The notes under the pieces were generated by a model. That model ran no database searches. It had not been told where the DNA came from and worked only from the letters and a program-made list of their open reading frames with translations. A DNA stretch of 64,000 bases from JAKSPM01 sp964450645 (GTDB taxonomy: Bacteria; Bacillota; Clostridia; Oscillospirales; Oscillospiraceae), in contig CAYVEB010000001.1 in the NCBI GenBank assembly GCA_964450645.1, positions 62,001-126,000 on the forward strand, in the 5' to 3' direction. Position numbers and translations under genes: made by a program. Of this stretch, positions 26,348 through 33,010 are shown piece by piece (the first letter of the stretch is position 1; each line of letters begins with the position of its first letter).

Positions 26348-26419
26348 GAATTACACGGCGCCGCCCTTTCAGAATTATACGGCACCGCCCTTTCAGAATT
26401 ATACGGCGCCGCCCTTGCT
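26348..26419 (+). repeat. Three tandem 24-bp repeats upstream of bioY
   Basis: Three consecutive 24-nt units at 26348, 26372 and 26396 each contain GAATTAYACGGC followed by a GCCGCCCTT block, with one to four differences. They lie immediately upstream of the bioY promoter. Each unit contains a short GGCGCCGCC or GGCACCGCC segment. A role is not known. Confidence 0.8.
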
Positions 26420-26443
26420 TTTTTCAACAAATTGTGCTATCAT
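26415..26443 (+). promoter_or_regulatory. Candidate bioY promoter
   Basis: TTGCTT at 26415-26420 and TATCAT at 26438-26443 are 17 nt apart. The predicted start of transcription, near 26450, falls at the left arm of the BirA operator, as expected for a repressed promoter. Confidence 0.6.
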
Positions 26444-26448
26444 CCCTA

Positions 26449-26481
26449 TTGTAAACCATTTTTCAAACGTTTGGTTTACAA
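26449..26481 (+). promoter_or_regulatory. BirA operator controlling bioY
   Basis: A perfect 9-bp dyad, TTGTAAACC at 26449-26457 and GGTTTACAA at 26473-26481, is separated by 15 nt. It matches the E. coli bio operator half-sites and the Firmicutes BirA boxes known from comparative genomics. It overlaps the predicted transcription start and ends 17 nt before the bioY ATG. Repression by the adjacent BirA when biotin is plentiful is the natural reading. Confidence 0.88.
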
Positions 26482-26498
26482 AAGGAGTGCTATCTGCC

Positions 26499-27047
26499 AT
26501 GAAATCGACCAGATCTCAAATTCTATGCGCCCTGTTTGCGGCGCTCACCGCCATTGGCGCGTTTTTGCGCGTCCCTGTGGGGTACACATCGTTCACGCTC
26601 CAGGTGTTTTTCACGCTGATGGCGGGTGTTTTGCTGGGGCCGTACTACGGCGCGCTGTCCCAGCTGATCTATGTGCTGCTGGGGTTGAGCGGCATCCCGG
26701 TGTTTACCGAGGGCGGCGGACTGTCCTATCTGTGGAAGCCCGGCTTTGGTTTTTTGCTGGGACTAATCCTCGCCGCGTTTGTCACGGGCTGGCTCACGCG
26801 CCGCATGGGCAGCAGCTTCGGGAAGCTCCTCCTGGCGGGCATCGCGGGCATCGCGGCGATGTATCTGGTGGCGCTACCGTATCTGTACTGGATTCTCAAT
26901 TCCTATCTCGGCGCCGCCATGTCCGTAAAGGACGTGCTGCTGCTCTACTGCCTGCGCTTTTTGCCCTTTGACGGCGTGAAGGCCGTCTGCGCGGCTGTTT
27001 TGGGCCGCCAGCTCCTCCCCCGCATAAGCCCTATTCGCACCAGCTGA
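26499..27047 (+). CDS. bioY: Biotin ECF transporter S component BioY
   Basis: A 182-residue membrane protein with six hydrophobic segments. The segments SFTLQVFFTLMAGVLLGPYYG and LSGIPVFTEGGGLSYLWKPGFGF are the BioY signature that forms the biotin site. No ATPase or EcfT gene is nearby, so it probably uses a shared ECF module encoded elsewhere. The ATG at 26499 has AGGAG 11 nt upstream; in-frame codons upstream would cross the operator. The divergent neighbour is birA. Confidence 0.95.
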   Translation: MKSTRSQILCALFAALTAIGAFLRVPVGYTSFTLQVFFTLMAGVLLGPYYGALSQLIYVLLGLSGIPVFTEGGGLSYLWKPGFGFLLGLILAAFVTGWLTRRMGSSFGKLLLAGIAGIAAMYLVALPYLYWILNSYLGAAMSVKDVLLLYCLRFLPFDGVKAVCAAVLGRQLLPRISPIRTS

Positions 27048-28857
27048 CCAGCCGCCGCATCAATTCCGCCGGACGTCCCGCGTCGAAGGGTGAGCTGAGG
27101 CCCGCCTCCTCGACCAGCTCCAGGAAGCCGTACTGTGGGGACAGATCCAGCAGATCCCGGAACATATCCAGGCCGTCGCCCAGGTTCTCCCGCTCCAACT
27201 GGTACACCTGCAGCGCCACGTCCGCAGAGACGCAATAGCTGATTACATAGCAGGGCGCTGTAAAGAAGTGGTTGACGTCGATCCAGTCCAGGCGGTTGTA
27301 CCAGTCCATCCCCGGAATCGTCAAGCCGTATTCCTCCATCACCGTTTCGTACAGATCGTTGATGGTATCCGCGCGCAAGCGCTGATCGGGCAGCTGGTAG
27401 ACCCGGTCTTCAAAGTCGGCGTAGGCCGTCTGGTACAAGAAGATATCGTAAAAATCCACCAGCTTCAGCCGCGTCAGCCGTTCGACCTGGCTTTCGGGCA
27501 GGTCGATATAGCGCAGCGTCATCAGCTCCAGGGCCTGGGAAAAAATTTCGCTCACGTCGATGTCGGTGCTGTTGCCGTCGTTCCACATTGCCTCGGTGAA
27601 GTGGCCGAACTCGTGCGCCAGGGTCAGGATGTCCGCCTCCGTCTCCTGGGGACTCATATAGACGAACGGCTCCGCGTAGGAGTAGAGATACGTCTCGTAC
27701 GAGCCGGTCATCTTCGACTCCGACACTGCGCAGTCCCACAGGTGGTAGCTTCGCATAAACTGGAAAAACGCGTAGTATGTGGAATCCATCTGCTCCAGGG
27801 CGTCGGACAGAATTCCGGCGCTCTGCTCCATGGGCATGTAATCGTAGCTGTCTTCGCCCAGAGCAGCGTCCACGCGGTACTGCGCCGGAACCACCGCCTC
27901 TTTCATCGCGGCGATGTAGCTCCTGGCCATGGCGGGCGTGTATTCGCGCGCGTAGTAGTATTCGTACATATAATCCGCGTACGTCTCATATCCAGCCAGC
28001 TCCCCCATTTGGCGGCGCAGCCGGATCAGTTGCACATAGATTTCCGCCGCCTTGGCGTTATAGGTCTCATAGTAGGCCGGCAGGATCTCATCATACAGGG
28101 TAATGTAATCGTCGCTGTATTCCTCCACCAGCGACCAAAAATCCCGCGTTTCCCCCTTGAACTCAATAGCAGGCGCGTCCTGCAGGTTCATAAACTGCGT
28201 CACAAGATCGGTCTCCTGCTGGCTCAGCGCCACGAACTCCGGGTTAGAGTAGACGCGGTGGGTCTTATAATAGTCCAAGAATCCCTCCCCGAAGTACAAT
28301 TCTTCCAGCTGTTCCTGGCGGCCCGCGTCCAGCACCGCAAGGTACAGTGACTCAAACGCGGCCTGCAAGGCTGCGTTTTCTTTGTCCAGCATATTGTATT
28401 CTTCCTCATAATAGGCGCTGCTCAGATCCTTGCAGTATTCAATATAGGCGATGGCCGCCATGGTATTGAACGCGTAATACGCCTCGTCCAGGGCATACAG
28501 CGCGTCCGCCACCGCCTCGTCCGGCTCCCCAGCCCGGAGCATCCCGATCACATCCTGGATCTGCCGCTCGATCGCGTCCGCATCCGGGCGCTCATATTCC
28601 ATGTCCCGGTAGTCCACCGCGTCGGGATCCTCGATTGCAAAAGCATCTGAATCCTCTGTCTCAAAAGAACCGGGATCCTCCGTCCCGGAAGCATCGGACA
28701 TCTCTGTTTCAAAAGCATCGGACGCCCGCGTTGGGCGCCGAGCCGTCTGCTCCGCGTCCACGCTCCCACGCGGCGGATCCAAGCGGAACGCGCAGCCGCT
28801 CAGCAGCAGGCACATCGCCAACGCAAGCGCGATCAGCCCGGTTGATCTGCGAACCAT
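27031..28857 (-). CDS. M3-family oligoendopeptidase lipoprotein
   Basis: A 608-residue exported peptidase. A lipoprotein signal ends LLLSGC with C22 as the lipidated residue. An acidic low-complexity spacer (about 44-82, repeats around SDA and ED) precedes the M3/PepF catalytic domain with HEFGH at 415-419. It would trim short peptides on the outer face of the membrane. Its 3' end overlaps the convergent bioY end by 17 bp. It is the last gene of a three-gene operon with the PrsW-like protease and a small membrane protein. Confidence 0.88.
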   Translation of the reverse strand: MVRRSTGLIALALAMCLLLSGCAFRLDPPRGSVDAEQTARRPTRASDAFETEMSDASGTEDPGSFETEDSDAFAIEDPDAVDYRDMEYERPDADAIERQIQDVIGMLRAGEPDEAVADALYALDEAYYAFNTMAAIAYIEYCKDLSSAYYEEEYNMLDKENAALQAAFESLYLAVLDAGRQEQLEELYFGEGFLDYYKTHRVYSNPEFVALSQQETDLVTQFMNLQDAPAIEFKGETRDFWSLVEEYSDDYITLYDEILPAYYETYNAKAAEIYVQLIRLRRQMGELAGYETYADYMYEYYYAREYTPAMARSYIAAMKEAVVPAQYRVDAALGEDSYDYMPMEQSAGILSDALEQMDSTYYAFFQFMRSYHLWDCAVSESKMTGSYETYLYSYAEPFVYMSPQETEADILTLAHEFGHFTEAMWNDGNSTDIDVSEIFSQALELMTLRYIDLPESQVERLTRLKLVDFYDIFLYQTAYADFEDRVYQLPDQRLRADTINDLYETVMEEYGLTIPGMDWYNRLDWIDVNHFFTAPCYVISYCVSADVALQVYQLERENLGDGLDMFRDLLDLSPQYGFLELVEEAGLSSPFDAGRPAELMRRLVSWCE

Positions 28858-28865
28858 GCAAGCAC

Positions 28866-29732
28866 TCACTCCTTTTCCCGTTTTTTCGGTTTTGGCAGCC
28901 GCGGCAGCATCACCAGGTGGATCAGCCCCGGCGCACCGCAGCGGGCGCAGCACACCAATGGCGTTTGCGTATTCCAGCCGCAGCACGGGCAGGTGTATAC
29001 GCTGTGGGTTTTGGCATAGCGCGCGGGCACGCGCAAAATCTGCGCTACCATAATCGCCATGCACACCCCCACCGCCAACAAAAACAGCGTTTCCAGAACC
29101 GCCGCCCCGGCGCCGTGGCCCACGAGCCTTGGGTCGTTCACGCTGGTCAAAAACAGGTCATACAGCCCGTGGAGGACGGCCGCCATTCCAAATCCGGCCA
29201 GCCCCCAGCGCTTTTTTCCGCTCGTGCGGCCGTGCAGGATTCCCAAAACCGCCACGCATGTGCAGCAGATATGGATCGGCGTGCTGAACACCGACCGTGC
29301 GATGCTCACCGCCCAGTTGAAGCGCCCCTGCAGACTGTAAAGTACGTTTTCCAGCACGGAAAAGGCACCGGCGGAAACGGCGGCATAGGGAAATACATCC
29401 AGCGCGGAGGTCACCCGCGTGAAATTGGACGTACCCACAATCACGGCCAGCAGCTTTCCCAGTTCCTCCGCCAGGCCGACGACGGCCACATAGTATACTG
29501 CGTAATAGGCGAACGGATGCGCCTTCAATCCTGCGCGTGAGAGCAAAAATTTCATCAGCATCTCCGCCGAGCCAGCGCACAGCATAAACAGCACCGAGTA
29601 CCAAAACACCCGGCGGCCGCAGCCGCGCCAACGGGCGGTCAGATATGGGGAGTTGACCGCCCAGGCCATGATTCCCACCCCCGCAGCGACCGTCAGCGCC
29701 AAGCTGATCAAAATGTACACAATCGGGCCCAT
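28866..29732 (-). CDS. PrsW-like intramembrane protease with C-terminal zinc ribbon
   Basis: A 288-residue protein with about eight membrane segments. Putative catalytic residues are E89-E90 in VGLAEELGK, E128 in AFSVLENVLY, H154 in STPIH and H188 in LHGLYDL, the glutamic-type PrsW pattern. Residues 248-265 form a CPCC...CCARC ribbon that would face the cytoplasm, an addition to the usual fold. PrsW proteins cleave membrane-bound anti-sigma factors, but no such factor is nearby. The start is 4 bp after the upstream small gene. Confidence 0.82.
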   Translation of the reverse strand: MGPIVYILISLALTVAAGVGIMAWAVNSPYLTARWRGCGRRVFWYSVLFMLCAGSAEMLMKFLLSRAGLKAHPFAYYAVYYVAVVGLAEELGKLLAVIVGTSNFTRVTSALDVFPYAAVSAGAFSVLENVLYSLQGRFNWAVSIARSVFSTPIHICCTCVAVLGILHGRTSGKKRWGLAGFGMAAVLHGLYDLFLTSVNDPRLVGHGAGAAVLETLFLLAVGVCMAIMVAQILRVPARYAKTHSVYTCPCCGWNTQTPLVCCARCGAPGLIHLVMLPRLPKPKKREKE

Positions 29733-29736
29733 GCGC

Positions 29737-29916
29737 TCACCTCCATGCCGCCCAGAGCAGCAGGCACGCGAGAGCGGCGATCTCCGCGATCAACATTCCG
29801 ACCGCCGCCCGGAAGAAATTGCGGTAATAGGAATCCACCGGCGGATGGGGCTGATCCGGCGGCAACAGCTGGCGAACGGGTTTCCCCGGTACTGGCTCAA
29901 TCGGAGAATATTGCAT
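29737..29916 (-). CDS. Small single-span membrane protein
   Basis: A 59-residue protein starting MQYSPIEPVPGKPVRQL, with a Pro-rich cytoplasmic half and one hydrophobic span (about 36-57, AAVGMLIAEIAALACLLLWA). GGGAG lies 8 nt before the ATG. It precedes the PrsW-like gene by 4 bp and may be its accessory subunit; no family was recognised. Confidence 0.7.
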   Translation of the reverse strand: MQYSPIEPVPGKPVRQLLPPDQPHPPVDSYYRNFFRAAVGMLIAEIAALACLLLWAAWR

Positions 29917-29950
29917 AGACGCGACTCCCTTCTGGCGATTCTCTTTGACT

Positions 29951-29979
29951 ATTATATACAATTTTCCAAGGGAAGTAAA
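29951..29979 (-). promoter_or_regulatory. Promoter of the PrsW-like/M3 peptidase operon
   Basis: On the minus strand TTTACT (29974-29979) and a perfect TATAAT (29951-29956) are spaced 17 nt apart, 35 bp before the small membrane protein gene. Confidence 0.6.
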
Positions 29980-30012
29980 GACAGGAAATCCTCTTTTTTG
30001 GCCTTTTCCCCC

Positions 30013-30040
30013 TTGCAAAATACGCGTGTTTTGGTATACT
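30013..30040 (+). promoter_or_regulatory. Promoter of the nucleotidyltransferase gene
   Basis: TTGCAA (30013-30018) and TATACT (30035-30040) with a 16-nt spacer lie 32 bp before the ATG at 30072. It is divergent from the promoter at 29951-29979. Confidence 0.6.
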
Positions 30041-30071
30041 GTACTTATTCCCAAAAATAGGAGAGAATGAA

Positions 30072-30806
30072 ATGAGGACAAAAGCAATCGTACTGGCGGC
30101 CGGCAAGGGCACGCGCATGACGTTGGAAACCAGTCATCTGCCCAAGGTTCTGCGCCTGGCCTGCGGCAAGCCGCTACTGCATTATGTGCTCCAGGCTTTG
30201 GACTTTATTCCTATGGAAGACATTATTCTGGTCGGCGGCTACCAGAGGGAGTCTGTCTTTGCCGCCTTCCCCGGCTATCCCACCGCCGTGCAGGAGCCCC
30301 AGCTGGGAACGGGCCACGCGGTACAGTGCGCCCGGCAGTATCTTGATCACTTTGACGGCACCGTGCTCGTCTGCTACGGGGACATGCCGCTTTTGAAGAA
30401 AGAGGTCTACCAGGCGCTTTTGGCGTTCCACGCCCAGACCGGTGCGAAATGCACCATGCTATCGGGCACCAGCGATACGCCCCTTCCCTACGGCCGCGTT
30501 GTCCGCGATGAACACGGGGATTTTCTGCGGATCGTGGAGGATCGGGACTGCACGCCGGAGCAAAAGGCGATCCGCGAGCTGAATGTGGGCATCTACGCCT
30601 TTGCCTGCAAGGAACTTCTGGCCAGCCTGGATCTGATTGAGAATCACAACGCTCAGGGCGAATATTATCTGACCGATGTCCCGGCCATCATGCGCAGCCG
30701 CGGCCACCGGGTGGCGGTCTACACGGCTGCGCTCAACGAGCAGATCATCGGCGTCAATACGCCGGAGCAGCTGGCCATGACCGAGCGGTATCTGCGGCAA
30801 TGCTAG
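30072..30806 (+). CDS. GlmU-N-like nucleotidyltransferase, stand-alone domain
   Basis: A 244-residue protein with only the pyrophosphorylase half of GlmU. The signature LAAGKGTRM is at 8-16, QLGTGHAVQ binds the uracil/sugar, and CYGDMPLL holds the metal Asp. The left-handed beta-helix acetyltransferase domain is absent, and the protein ends shortly after LNEQIIGVNTPEQL. It could make UDP-GlcNAc from UTP and GlcNAc-1-P, or another NDP-sugar. AGGAGAG lies upstream of the ATG. The stop overlaps the next gene by 7 nt. Confidence 0.85.
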   Translation: MRTKAIVLAAGKGTRMTLETSHLPKVLRLACGKPLLHYVLQALDFIPMEDIILVGGYQRESVFAAFPGYPTAVQEPQLGTGHAVQCARQYLDHFDGTVLVCYGDMPLLKKEVYQALLAFHAQTGAKCTMLSGTSDTPLPYGRVVRDEHGDFLRIVEDRDCTPEQKAIRELNVGIYAFACKELLASLDLIENHNAQGEYYLTDVPAIMRSRGHRVAVYTAALNEQIIGVNTPEQLAMTERYLRQC

Positions 30807-31177
30807 ACGAGGTGATCGCCCTGTGCCATGTGCCGATCTCCGGCGCGTTCATCGCCAACGCCCATCTGCCGGTCTCCTGGCAGGTCAGCCCGCTGCGCAC
30901 GTTTCAAGAGTCCATCGCCGTGCTGATTACCCAGGACGGCGGGATTTTGGTGGCCCAAGTCAACGTGCTGGATACCGTCCCCATCGATCTGGCCTTTGAG
31001 CGCGTTGCGCGGGAGCAGTTTTGCCGGGAATTTGCGTTTTTGCGGGACCGGCGGTATTTTTCCATCCGCCAGGGGCGGCACAAGCGCGACTATCTGTTTT
31101 CCCCAGAAATCCGCTTTACTAAGCGTTTCCCCACCGCCGCCGCCTATTGGGACTATCTGGTAGAGGGAAAACCGTAG
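30800..31177 (+). CDS. Hypothetical protein coupled to the nucleotidyltransferase
   Basis: A 125-residue soluble protein, MLDEVIALCHVPISGAFIAN, of mixed alpha/beta character with a basic C-terminal half (ERVAREQFCREFAFLRDRRY). No signal or membrane segment is seen and no family was recognised. It overlaps the nucleotidyltransferase gene by 7 nt, so the two are probably coupled. Confidence 0.65.
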   Translation: MLDEVIALCHVPISGAFIANAHLPVSWQVSPLRTFQESIAVLITQDGGILVAQVNVLDTVPIDLAFERVAREQFCREFAFLRDRRYFSIRQGRHKRDYLFSPEIRFTKRFPTAAAYWDYLVEGKP

Positions 31178-31194
31178 CTTTTCGCGCGGTTTTT
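31168..31194 (+). terminator. Weak intrinsic terminator
   Basis: AAAACCG and CGGTTTT form a 7-bp stem followed by T. It contains the stop codon of the 30800-31177 gene. The stem is short, so this is tentative. Confidence 0.35.
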
Positions 31195-31255
31195 GCGTGA
31201 ACTGCGCGGCGTCCTGTTACAGTGTAAGTTTTTTTGAATTTCCCACAAAAAAACT

Positions 31256-31284
31256 TTACCACACGGGTAAAATTATGGTATACT
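31256..31284 (+). promoter_or_regulatory. Promoter of the lipoprotein gene
   Basis: TTACCA (31256-31261) and TATACT (31279-31284), spacer 17 nt, lie 24 bp before the ATG at 31308. GAGGGAG serves as the ribosome-binding site. Confidence 0.5.
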
Positions 31285-31307
31285 GATCATCAGAGGGAGA
31301 TGAGCGT

Positions 31308-31823
31308 ATGCCGAAATTTTTCAAATGTGTGGTTATATGGATTCTTGTGCTTGGACTGTGCGCCTGTCAAATGCAAGGCGCGCCGGAACCGCCCGCCTAT
31401 ATGGACGCTCTGGATAATTATTATCAGGCGCTCTCGTCCAACAACTTTGCGGTGCTGCGCCAGGCGATGCCCGCCCAGGTGCTGGACAGCCTCGGGCTGG
31501 ATGCCGGGGAGCTGGCCAATCTTGCCCACCGCTACGCGCAGGAGTACGGAGACGGCTACACGGTGAAGGTTTCGGAAAACGGCAGCGTTCGGTTTGATAA
31601 AACGCAGCTGGCGGATTTAGACGAGTATTTGCAGCGGCAGTACAGCATCGGCGGCGATCTGCAAGACGGCTATTTGGTAGAGTACCAAGCGGATTTTTCC
31701 GGCAGCAACGGCGGGAAATGCATCACCGGGGGGATGGTGGTCTATCAGCTGGACGGCGATTGGTACATCGATCTCCAGGCCGACGCCACCGTTGCGAGCA
31801 TCCGGCAGTTGTATGACAATTAA
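31308..31823 (+). CDS. Putative lipoprotein
   Basis: A 171-residue secreted protein. The signal peptide VVIWILVLGLCAC gives C20 as the likely lipidated residue. The mature part is an NTF2-like alpha/beta fold candidate, with a helical first half (YMDALDNYYQALSS) and a beta-rich end (GGMVVYQLDGDWYIDLQ). No specific family was assigned. It is a single-gene unit whose 3' side is occupied by a repeat element and a strong terminator. Confidence 0.8.
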   Translation: MPKFFKCVVIWILVLGLCACQMQGAPEPPAYMDALDNYYQALSSNNFAVLRQAMPAQVLDSLGLDAGELANLAHRYAQEYGDGYTVKVSENGSVRFDKTQLADLDEYLQRQYSIGGDLQDGYLVEYQADFSGSNGGKCITGGMVVYQLDGDWYIDLQADATVASIRQLYDN

Positions 31824-31829
31824 ATTTTA

Positions 31830-32005
31830 AGGAACTTCTCTACAAACCGTGGCGAACGCCTTGACGCGCATCTTGTTTGCATCTTTTTTGTCATACATTT
31901 CAAAAATTTTTGCGAATCCACAAGGGGTTTGCTGCGGCGTTTGTCTTCTCCGGCGAAAAATTTGGCTGCGCAAGCTACACGCCAGATTTATTCCGAGCTT
32001 TCCTG
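31830..32005 (+). repeat. Dispersed TIR-bearing repeat, copy A
   Basis: About 176 bp starting 7 bp after the lipoprotein stop. It aligns end to end with 11318-11493 (inverse orientation there). The start AGGAACTTCTCTACA and the inward-read end CAGGAAAGCTCGGAAT form an imperfect terminal inverted repeat. Internal blocks shared with copy B are GGCGAACGCCTTGACG, TTTGCATCTTTT and CAAGCTACACGCCAG. It carries no credible gene. Confidence 0.7.
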
Positions 32006-32013
32006 AAAAGCGC

Positions 32014-32042
32014 AGCCACCGGCGTCTCGCCGGTGGCTTTTT
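32014..32042 (+). terminator. Intrinsic terminator
   Basis: AGCCACCGGCG and CGCCGGTGGCT form an 11-bp GC-rich stem with a TCT loop, followed by TTTT on the plus strand. It lies 8 bp after repeat copy A and would end transcripts from the lipoprotein gene. Confidence 0.8.
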
Positions 32043-32089
32043 ACAAAAATACCTGCCACGGCCAACCGCTGCCCATGGCGGGTGTTTTC

Positions 32090-32404
32090 TTATTTGTGAT
32101 ACAGCTTTGCGGTCTGATAGACGGGTTCAGACGTTAAATTGGTGCCGAGCCGCTTGAATACGCTCTCATCCACCGAGGACAAAATCACAGACGTGTGTAC
32201 CTGGCAGCCCTTTCGCTCGCTCAGGTGATCCAGCGCCAGGGCCGCCGTGGGATTGGTCACGGCGCTGATTGCCAGCGCGATCAGCACCTCGTCGGTGTGC
32301 AGGCGGGGGTTGCGGTTGCCCAGATGGGTGGTTTTGAGCGTTTGGATTGGCTCCAGCACCGCCGGAGCGATCAGCTTCATGGCGTCGTCAAATCCGACGC
32401 GCAT
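32090..32404 (-). pseudogene. 5'-truncated DUF1846 family gene
   Basis: About 105 residues match the C-terminal fifth of DUF1846 proteins (normally about 500 residues): LIAPAVLEPIQTLKTTHLGN, NPRLHTDEVLIALAISAVTN and GCQVHTSVILSSVDESVFKR. The first four-fifths are missing; upstream in-frame codons to 32506 look unrelated. A Met at 32404 could allow a short product, but the catalytic core would be absent. The break lies about 250 bp from a serine recombinase remnant, so loss through a mobile element is likely. Confidence 0.75.
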
Positions 32405-32657
32405 TTTTTCACCTTCCCAACAACAAAATACCTCAGAATCATACCGCATCTCCTCCGAAAATGCAATCGGCAATCTATCTAAAGAAAAAACGCCCCGTTC
32501 CGGCAAGTCTCAACAAATTTCCGGCGCGGTCGTATTGCATCGTCTGATCTTTGCAGCTGCCGTGCTATGCTGTACGCGTCTGGGCAACAGCCGCGTCAAT
32601 CCGCCCGGAGGCTCGCAATCGTACGATGGGAGAGATTTTATAACATAGATTTTATAA
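32405..32657. other. Scar region between two gene remnants
   Basis: No gene was recognised here. The segment ends with a tandem 14-bp direct repeat, GATTTTATAACATA, at 32634-32647 and 32648-32661. It probably marks the join between the truncated DUF1846 gene and the recombinase remnant. Confidence 0.5.
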
Positions 32658-32879
32658 CATACATATTTAGATAACTCTGAGAAAGCGTGCAGCGCCAATC
32701 TGGACAGCTTTCTCGTCATTGTGCGGAACATCCGGAAACTGACCGCAGAAGTTATCCGAAAGTTCGTGGAGAAAGTCTGCGTCTACCAGACCGGGCGAGT
32801 CAACGGGTACAAGGTCCAGCGCATTCGCATCGTGTGGAACTGCACCGGGGAGTTCGATCTGCCCATGGTAAAAGGGTAA
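32658..32879 (+). pseudogene. C-terminal remnant of a large serine recombinase (DUF4368 region)
   Basis: An open stretch of about 73 codons without a start, ending in TAA at 32877-32879. It encodes NLDSFLVIVRNIRKLTAEVI, RKFVEKVCVYQTGR and IRIVWNCTGEFDLPMVKG. This is the conserved tail (DUF4368) of serine recombinases found on Clostridia integrative elements. The catalytic N-terminal domain is absent. It is a footprint of a lost mobile element. Confidence 0.75.
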
Positions 32880-33010
32880 AAAACGGCATAGCCGAATTTC
32901 ACGACTATGCCGAATTTTCCAAAAATTATAAATTTCTAAGTCGGACCGCTTTTTGGGGAGGCCCTTTGGGTTTTATGGTTTTTCGCGGCGGCGGGCACGT
33001 CCGCGCACGC

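Noticed and set aside
27268..28350. 360-codon open frame opposite the M3 peptidase
   Set aside because: No domain or ribosome-binding site; the minus-strand gene has a lipobox and the HEFGH active site.
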